A stretch of DNA of 64,000 nt from Phytophthora hibernalis (taxonomy: Eukaryota > Oomycota > Peronosporomycetes > Peronosporales > Peronosporaceae), in assembly GCA_012656075.1 (NCBI GenBank), contig JAAKBF010000026.1:1-64000 (forward strand). Direction: 5' to 3'. The notes under the pieces were generated by a model. That model did no database searches. It had not been told where the DNA came from and saw only the letters and a program-made list of their open reading frames with translations. Below are positions 57,714 to 64,000 of the stretch, one piece after another (the first letter of the stretch is position 1; each line of letters starts with the position of its first letter). Made by a program: the position numbers and the translations under genes.

Positions 57714-58248
57714 CGCCTTTATTTAGGACGGTCCTCGAGGCGTATGGCAGACAGGTGCGTTCTAGGAGAGTAGATCAATAACAACAACAAATCAAGACAA
57801 AAGATATTAACTTGCTGGTTCTAAGGATTTTTCACGACTGAGCTTTCCTAAGTCCAATGCAGCCGTCCCTCCGCTTCCACACCATCCTGCAGCAATCGTT
57901 CCGTGCCTGAGTCGACACCCCTCGTTCGCCATTGCACGCCCTTGTCCTTGTCCTGGTCCTTGACATATCCATGCCTTCCGTCCTCGCGATGCCTCGAAGC
58001 CTCCGCCGTCCGCGTTCCTTGGCGTAACTTCAAATTCGAAAAATGGGGCCCCTGGTTCCACGAATCCCAGGGTCCCACCAAACAGAGCTAACAGCTATGG
58101 TTGCGTCACCGAGCGACCATCCCTCCGTAGCTGCGACAGGTCTGCCAGCTCATCTTCCCGTTGCTGCTCGGCACGAAGTTGAGCAGCAATCCCGTCAAGT
58201 CGGATTGCTTCTGAGCCAAGACGGTTGCCACCGTTCTGACTCGGGACA
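57714..58248 (-). repeat. 5' LTR of the 13.65 kb element
   Basis: Direct repeat of 44594-45146, beginning TGTCGCGAGCCGCCTTTATT and ending GACTCGGGACA on the plus strand. It should hold the promoter on the minus strand. Confidence 0.92.
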
Positions 58249-58436
58249 AATCAATAATTGCAATTTCAGCTGCACTTGCCATTCACACTCCACCAAGAAT
58301 TGAATAGCAGATGAACGTCTTGAAAACAGCACCGCGAACGACTTGAAGGATCGGTCGCGTCTCCTTGTGTACCAATAAACTTCACATGTCAACAGCTAAA
58401 TGTCAATTTCATACCCGATTTATTAATGAAAGTGCT

Positions 58437-58740
58437 TACGTAGACCAACTATCTCGTTGAAGCCAGGCGACAAACTCTAGTACCTGAAAAGCTACCAAAG
58501 TCACCGGCTTTGGCCGGCGAGATCAAGCGCAGCGCTGCAATACTAGGGTCAAACGAACGGGCTTGGCCAGAGAGGTTTAGCATCGACGTGCGAAGCGAAG
58601 TCTTCGCGCGGTGTGCTAAACCTCGACATTTGCCACGCCACTCCCTCGGAGGGGAGGTTTAGGGGTCAGGGTACAGTTGCTGTAAGAGGTCCTTACGTTG
58701 CAGGATAGTGGGGTTTATGTCCATATAGTTGGTCTACGTA
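58437..58740. mobile_element. MITE with TACGTAGACCAACTAT ends
   Basis: TACGTAGACCAACTAT at the left and ATAGTTGGTCTACGTA at the right are perfect 16 bp inverted repeats 304 bp apart. There is no coding sequence. The superfamily is uncertain; if the outer TA is the target, Tc1/mariner is possible. Confidence 0.7.
58572..58624. repeat. Hairpin inside the MITE
   Basis: GAGGTTTAGCA and TGCTAAACCTC enclose a 31-base loop that itself has GCGAAG/CTTCGC complementarity. A third GAGGTTTA copy lies at about 58655. Confidence 0.75.
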
Positions 58741-59039
58741 GCGAGTGCCTATATTAATAGAGCTGTTCAGTCGCGGTTTTGTAGCCATCTTAACTCCGAT
58801 TCGATCGGCATACCAATCGCCTGTCATTCTTGTATTTACGTAAATTACATATGGGGTTTCCCATCAAAAAGCGAATTCGCTTATGATTTCCAGAATCAGC
58901 GTATTCCTCACCGTTGTGCGACTGTTGCAGTCATTGCATTTTCTATGGAACGGGCAGGAATAGAATCATCCCGAGAAGTCGTAAGTGTCAGAAGCCGACG
59001 ATAACTCCCACTCCGATTGGCCAAAATCACTCGGATAAA

Positions 59040-59346
59040 TACGTCTCGTGCTGATGGAAGATCGCAGGACGCTGCGGTGGAAGTGAAGGCAATCCGCGAT
59101 GCGTACATCTCTAGCGAGACTCGAAAAAGTACGCTGTCGGCGTCAAGGGCATCAAGAAGTGGATAAAACGCGTGTATGTGTTGACGCTGGTTGACGGCGA
59201 CACATCAAAGTTTTTTACGAAGATGATGAGCTTAATCTGAACGAGTTCACCCCATCGATGTTCGTGGAGTATTTATCCTACAAACGAAAAACGACTGAGG
59301 CAGTGACCCTGAGTGGATATCGCAGCGCGATAAAGGGACACCTATG
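59040..59346 (+). pseudogene. Tyrosine recombinase (Crypton/DIRS-like) core-binding domain fragment
   Basis: The plus-strand frames read AIRDAYISSETRK, then after a shift in an A run YAVGVKGIKKWIKRVYVLT, then after a shift in a T run EDDELNLNEFTPSMFVEYLS and TLSGYRSAIKGHL, and stop at 59345. The TxxxY...I.KW, F(T)P..F..YL and TLSGYRSAIK pattern is that of the SAM-like core-binding domain ahead of the catalytic domain in eukaryotic tyrosine recombinases. The catalytic R-H-R-Y domain is missing. Both frame changes are in homopolymers. Confidence 0.5.
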
Positions 59347-59550
59347 ACGGCAGCAGTAGCGGCGGCACCACCAACGACGGTAGTAGCAGCACCACGACCG
59401 CCATCAACAGTAGCACCACGACCGCCACCAACAGCAGCACCACGATCGCCACCAACAGCAGCAACACAATCGCCACAGACACCAGCAACAAGACAGCCAC
59501 CAACAGCAGCAATACGATCGCCACCAACGACGCAACGCCGGCAGCAGTAA
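59344..59550 (+). repeat. Degenerate minisatellite, 24-27 bp units, Pro/Ala/Thr coding
   Basis: CCACCAACAGCAGCACCACGATCG-like units are repeated about seven times. The plus frame translates as PPTAAPRSPPTAATQSP-type repeats. It follows directly on the recombinase fragment. Confidence 0.65.
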
Positions 59551-59851
59551 CGGCTGCACCGCTACCAACAAACGCAGTCGACTTCAACATCAGCCGCGTT
59601 AAGTTCTTCCCAGAAATCTTGCACTCGGATGACTACACAAAAGCAAAATCACGCACAGTTATGACAGCACAGATTTACTAATAAAATATACACGAGGGTT
59701 GAATGGCATACTTACGATGATAACAGCGTCCACGTACGATTGTCCGAAGACCACAGACCACTAATGCTGTCGTCTCCTGCTAGCTAATATTAGCCAATAG
59801 GAGTGCACCCTTGAATCGTCGGCGTGAGGACTTGCGTTTTCTCAAGTCAAT

Positions 59852-59868
59852 TCATTCTTTAGATTTCC
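59852..59868 (+). promoter_or_regulatory. Oomycete Inr+FPR-like core promoter of exportin-5
   Basis: TCATTCTTTAGATTTCC combines an initiator (TCATTCTT) with a flanking WTTTNC block, the known Phytophthora core-promoter arrangement. It lies 11 bases before ATG 59879, so the 5' leader would be very short. Confidence 0.5.
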
Positions 59869-59878
59869 TCGCTTTGAG

Positions 59879-62800
59879 ATGGATGCGCAGTTGTACCAGC
59901 AGGTCCTGCTGGCCGTGCACATGAGCCACTCGCCGCTGGCTTCGGCCGCCGACCGCCAGGCCTCCTATAGCTTCTGCGAGGACTTCAAGCGCCGCGCCGA
60001 CTGCGCGTTGTACGCCGTGGCGCTGTACCGCAACCCTGGCGGCGGCGACGCGCTGGAGCTGCACACGCGCCAGCACTTCGCACTGCACGTTCTAGAGCAC
60101 CACGTGCTCACGCGCTGGGACTCGCAGCCCCTGGAGGATCAGCAGAAGATGCGCGCGGATCTCGTGCAACTGCTGCTGAGAGCGGACGTCAGCGACGAGC
60201 CTGTGTTCGTGCGCGAGAAGAAAGTGGCGCTCATCGCGTCCATCGCTAAGCGGCAGTTCCCACAGCGCTGGCCAGAGCTGCTGCTGGAGCTGCTCCAAGT
60301 GTGGCACAATGGAAGTAGCTCACAGGTGGAGCTCGTGCTCATGGTCCTGCGGTCTCTGGCCGAGGACTGTGTCAGTAGCTCGTTCAACACGTCCATCCCC
60401 CTGCCAGGAGGAAAGACATCCTGCAAGGACTCAATGTGTGCTTACCACAGCTGTTCCCAGTGGTGTACCAGGAGCTGGAGAAGCAGTACGCAGTTTACAG
60501 GTCGCAGACGGCGACGGCAGAACAGAAGAACACGAGCCAGAGACTCATCCACTCGGCGCTGGAGATGCTCAAGGAGTTCCTCGAGTGGATGCCGCTGGAA
60601 CGACCTGTGGACCCAGCGACGAACTTTATTATGGTGGCCGTGCTGCTACTGGACGATGAGGAGTTCCGCGTGGCGGGAGCAGAGTGCCTCGAGGTGTACA
60701 TGACGAGAGGCTTTGGGAAGGAGAACAGGGCCATTATGCTGCAGAGCATCAGTCAGATCATTGAAAAGGTGGATACGCTGGACTTGACGACGCTCGAGCC
60801 GGAGCTGGAGGCGAACCTGCTTTTCCACAAGAAATTGAACGACATGCTCGTGACGTGGGGGACCTGTCAGCTGGAAGTGCTTCTTCTGGATGGAGCTGGC
60901 GAGCAGGAGATGGCGCTGCTTCGTGTGGTTCTGAAGAATTTAAGCAAGCTATTTGCTCATCCGAGTTTGATCCTGACGGAGGCACAGATTATTTTGTGGC
61001 TCACGGTGCTGAAGAACAAGACGATCTTGAAGCAAGGAGAGGGTTATCTGGCAGATATTCTGGAGCAATTGCGGCAGGTCTCGTTTAACAAGTACTTTAA
61101 GCTGGGCTCACCGGAGCGTGATGAACCTGGCCCTCAAGCGACTGCTTGCGAATGCAGCAAAGAAGAGTTTGACGACCACAGCGAGTACATCGCGTACTAC
61201 GGAAACTTTCGGGGACGTTTGTACGCGCTGATCCGAGTGTTGGTGCAGCTAAACCCCACGATCGTCCTGCAGTCTTTGCACGAACGTCTAGCGTTCGTGC
61301 TCACACAGTATTCTGCAGGAACGGATCATCTACGCTCTGCTCGCGGCCTGTGTACCGCTATCAGTACGGCCTACCTGTACCATGAAGGTATTTCATCTCT
61401 GATAGATTGTATTGTGAAGCAACTTCCCGCGAATGCAATGCAAAACCCAGCAAACCACCAGGCACTGCAGACGATTTTGCAGGCTATTTTGTCGTTTGAT
61501 ACGCCCGACCCTCTTCTTAAATTCCGTCAACTTCTCGTGTTGGCATCGTTCGCGAAGTACTATGTTCTCGATGCCAGCACGCTTACAGCAGTATTTGAGA
61601 TGTTATTCGCGAGTATTGAATTTGTCATGCCTGGCGAGGATGTGCACAGCAACATGAGCAGCGGTACAGTCAATGTCCGGCGACGGGCACTGTCATCCCT
61701 GGTCTCTATCTGCCAGGCGATCCCAGCACACATTTTACCAGTGTTGCCAGTGCTGTGTTCGAAGGCGCAGGAACTGTTTGCTGCTGATCGTGTTACTGAT
61801 ACGGAAGGTGTGATGCTCTACGAAATTCTGGTGCTCGTATCGAACTCAATGGAGAACAAGGAAGAGCGTGCGCAGTTCGTGCAACAGATCGTGCAAGATC
61901 CGCTTGCTCATTGGACGTCTCCAGAGATGACCGCGCTTGTCAATTCTCCCCAGAGTCTTGTTACCGCTATTGAAGCGGCTGTCAACGATGAGAATGCAAA
62001 AACTACTTGGGATGGTCATCAAGACTCTGACTACGTTGTACGGCATTGCTAAGCGCTCTGGGGTGACTTATTCGCCCAAGGCGACAGAAGACACGGGAGC
62101 ATTTGAGAGAGCTTGGCCGCATTTGCTGCCAAACTTGCTGGCGCTTGTTCGTTCACTTCATGGTCTACAAGAACCAGCGGTGAAAGAAGTAATTATAAAA
62201 ACTTCCACTGCGTGCTGGTTGCTGAGTGTCTCGGTGGACGAAGTTGCTCAGCTACTTGGAGGAAATAATCAGCTCGAAGAAGAGGAAGTTGCGAAGTTGC
62301 CCGCTGCCTCGAAATGGTCGAAGTGGCACAAGAACGTTCGTGATATTTCGTACCATTTGATGGGCGTTGCTGTGGGCCAGGTGAGTTTCTACAAAAATCC
62401 CAGGTGGCCTCACTTCTGCAGAATAGTATGCTCAGCGACGTGGACTTGATAGAGCATCGCCACCTTAAGGGCGCTCTGGCGTACGTGTACCTACCTTTTT
62501 GAAGAACTGCCCGAAGGAGCTGTATCCATCTCTACTGGATCCTGTGCTTGCTACTCTGTTCGGTCACTTTGCGCAGCGTGCGACCTCAATTTTCCAGCGC
62601 CCGACTACCGGGGACAAGCCAGCCCAGAATCCGTGGAGCGCGCTGGTTGTGGGCATCGACGACGCGAAGCAGGAAATTGCCAGAGAAAAATGGTGATGGA
62701 ACTAACGCGCCAAGTCATTGACTTTATCGAGTATGCTATCGATCCCAAGACTGTCGTAGGTACCGACACGGATAACCCCAAGCACGTGACCAGCCCAGAG

Positions 62801-63526
62801 GACGCCGTGTTGCGTGACTACATTTTGACCCAGTCGCCTACGCTGCCGTTTGCTATCGGCGCGATTTTGGCACAGGTGATTTGCTGGAAGGACACGCTGA
62901 GCTGCCGTAAGGCGGTACTACTCGGCGACAAACTTGTGAATGTGCTGCATGCAGGCACGAAGTACCACGCCCTTCTAGGCCGTGACCTCTTCTCCGCAGC
63001 GATTCAGGGTATCCTGCGCGAGCATGTGGGCCATGTGAAGGAAGACGGCCTGAAGTGGGAGATTATCAATCTTGTGCGTAATATTTATTGCAGACTTACG
63101 CTTGGCTTGATTCCCGTTGAGGAGTGCAAGGGCATCGATCCGTGCAATCAGCCGCTCCGTCCCGCGTCGTCACTCTGTTCGGCCCCGCGTGATATTCTTC
63201 TATCTCTTCCGGGCGTCACGCCTGGACAAGTGGATGCGCTAGATACGCTTATGCGCGAAAAACACAGTTTGAAGACACAGAAGAACGCATTCAAGGAGAT
63301 GTTGGAGATGCCTATACTGGCCATCCGGCGTGAGCAATCTTTGGCATCAGGTTCAACGTCTCCTTTGGCTGGAATTCTGGGAATAAATACGAGCGCTTCG
63401 GTGAAGAAGATTCTCGACCTCCCAGAGAAGTTGGTGATCACCAGCAAAGAGCTCGAGGCCCAGACCAAGTGGCAGCAAGCGCAGAACCTGAATCTGAACA
63501 CGCAGTCTCTTTTCGGAGCTCAGTGA
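59879..63526 (+). CDS. XPO5: Exportin-5 (XPO5/HASTY family karyopherin)
   Basis: A single-exon gene. Correcting five one-base indels (near 60407, 62000, 62400, 62498 and 62690; at least four in homopolymers) gives about 1216 residues, close to human XPO5 (1204). The N-terminal importin-beta region (SYSFCEDFKRR, FALHVLEHHVLTRWDS, FPQRWPELLLELLQ) is followed by the exportin-1-like domain (VLRSLAEDCVSS, RKDILQGLN in the shifted frame). HEAT repeats continue to the C-terminus, with CWKDTLSCRKAVLLGDKLVN near 62883, a motif shared with animal XPO5. The protein exports RNA cargo (pre-miRNA and some tRNA in other eukaryotes) with Ran-GTP through the nuclear pore. The start ATG follows an Inr-like block. 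Confidence 0.9.
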
Positions 63527-63740
63527 CATGAAGAAGTTTAGCGAACGTGATCTAATCCTACGATAGAAGACAACAAACTAAAGCGGGTAAAAAGCGGAAC
63601 TCGTAAGTCACAATTCACAAATAATATAGCAAACCGCAATCACCAGGCTCAACAAGGGCAGCAACCCCACGACAAAAGCCATTGAGATTTCTATTTTTTT
63701 CTTCTTCTAATGAGGATGGATCCTGCAGTACATGTAATCT
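63527..63740. other. Convergent intergenic spacer
   Basis: 214 bp shared by the 3' ends of exportin-5 (plus) and the next gene (minus). AT-rich with a T run at 63691-63698. Confidence 0.4.
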
Positions 63741-64000
63741 TTACATCGCTGCGTTTACACCACCTTTTGCCTGACCTGGCGACTCAATCACTACTGGCGC
63801 CTCTACAGGTACCTGAACGGCAAGCTTCCTCTGGGGCACGTCTTGGTACACCATGACCTTGTCGCCGAGTGCGAGGCTGTACTTCTCGTTGAAGGCAGCA
63901 ACATCAGGCACGTCATCTCCAGCTCGACAGAGGTAAAATATCCGCTCAAGATGGTACATAAGCGCTGGACTGATGTAGTGGAAGGCTACACTATCAGGTG
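63741..64000 (-). CDS. GT31-like beta-1,3-galactosyltransferase, C-terminal end (partial)
   Basis: The minus frame is open from the window edge and ends at 63741. It begins PDSVAFHYISPALMYHLERI. The (V/S)xFHY(V/I)xPxxMYxLE pattern is the C-terminal signature of core-1 type (C1GALT1/fringe-like) glycosyltransferases of family GT31. The rest of the domain lies outside the window. After it comes a tail of about 60 residues (VMVYQDVPQRKLAVQVPVEA) that is not part of the family core. The full enzyme would be a type II Golgi protein. Confidence 0.5.
   Translation of the reverse strand, partial: PDSVAFHYISPALMYHLERIFYLCRAGDDVPDVAAFNEKYSLALGDKVMVYQDVPQRKLAVQVPVEAPVVIESPGQAKGGVNAAM

Larger units (their letters stand above)
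44594..58248 (-). mobile_element. Full-length 13.65 kb Ty3/Gypsy LTR retrotransposon with extra ORFs
   Basis: Two direct repeats of 553 and 535 bp starting TG and ending CA bound the element. AATC is duplicated at 44590-44593 and 58249-58252. The sense strand is minus. In order are: 5' LTR, primer-site position, gag (about 57244-54820), pol (about 54352-48175, with protease, RT, RNase H and integrase), an antisense ORF (plus strand, about 46463-48109), a membrane-protein ORF (46175-44993), polypurine tract and 3' LTR. The LTRs are nearly identical apart from one 10 bp gap and a few substitutions, so the insertion is young. Frame breaks are mostly at homopolymers. The element lies between a Harbinger fragment and the sequence leading to exportin-5. 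Confidence 0.92.

Noticed and set aside
60436..62052. Separate gene starting at GTG 60436
   Set aside because: It is the continuation of exportin-5 after a one-base shift; nuclear genes here start with ATG.
62381..62421. Possible intron in exportin-5 (GTGAGT...CTGCAG, 41 nt, or ending CCCAG, 23 nt)
   Set aside because: Too short, and the in-frame residues fit the family; a missing C in a CCC run explains the shift better.
1..64000. CRISPR arrays, rRNA, tRNA genes and secreted RXLR or Crinkler effector genes
   Set aside because: No regular spacer arrays, no rRNA-like blocks, no cloverleaf with a T-loop consensus, and no signal peptide followed by an RXLR or LFLAK motif was seen on reading.

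Overview
The window looks like nuclear DNA from a Phytophthora-type oomycete (Peronosporales). The reasons are: a few compact, GC-rich host genes with 60-90 nt introns; an Inr+FPR style start-site block ahead of one of them; and around 50 kb of transposon debris of the kinds known from Phytophthora (Ty3/Gypsy, PIF/Harbinger, Tc1/mariner, pogo, piggyBac, MULE, tyrosine recombinase). The species cannot be read from the sequence. I ran no searches. Family names rest on motifs and remembered family sequence patterns.

Layout. 1-3 kb: retroelement-like debris and a PIF/Harbinger remnant. 3.7-10.7 kb: a piggyBac N-terminal remnant, three families of TTAA-flanked MITEs, and a Tc1/mariner element with very long inverted repeats. 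10.8-13.3 kb: two host genes on the minus strand, a PACRG-like protein and an FBXO9-type F-box protein. 13.3-23.2 kb: a pogo-like transposase broken by an inversion, repeat R1 with a coiled-coil protein fragment, and a MULE deletion derivative. 23.3-37.6 kb: two Gypsy copies of one family in inverted orientation (A plus, B minus) with a third Gypsy 5' end (C) between them. 37.6-44.5 kb: a hAT-like MITE, an oxidoreductase fragment, and two more PIF/Harbinger units. 44.6-58.2 kb: a full-length 13.65 kb LTR retrotransposon. 58.2-64 kb: a MITE, a tyrosine-recombinase fragment, the exportin-5 gene, and the 3' end of a convergent GT31-like glycosyltransferase gene.

The most notable object is the 13.65 kb retrotransposon at 44594-58248. 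It has TG...CA LTRs, an AATC target duplication, a primer-site position and a polypurine tract. Besides gag and a pol with protease, RT, RNase H and integrase, it carries two extra genes between pol and the 3' LTR. One is a long antisense ORF on the opposite strand. The other is a sense ORF for a multi-pass membrane protein whose 3' end runs into the 3' LTR. I do not recognise either protein.

A caution for all reading frames. Exportin-5, the F-box gene and the large retrotransposon are interrupted by many single-base indels, and most that I could place fall in short homopolymers. Restoring one base per site gives host proteins of normal length with conserved motifs intact, so much of the apparent pseudogenisation here may be consensus sequencing error.
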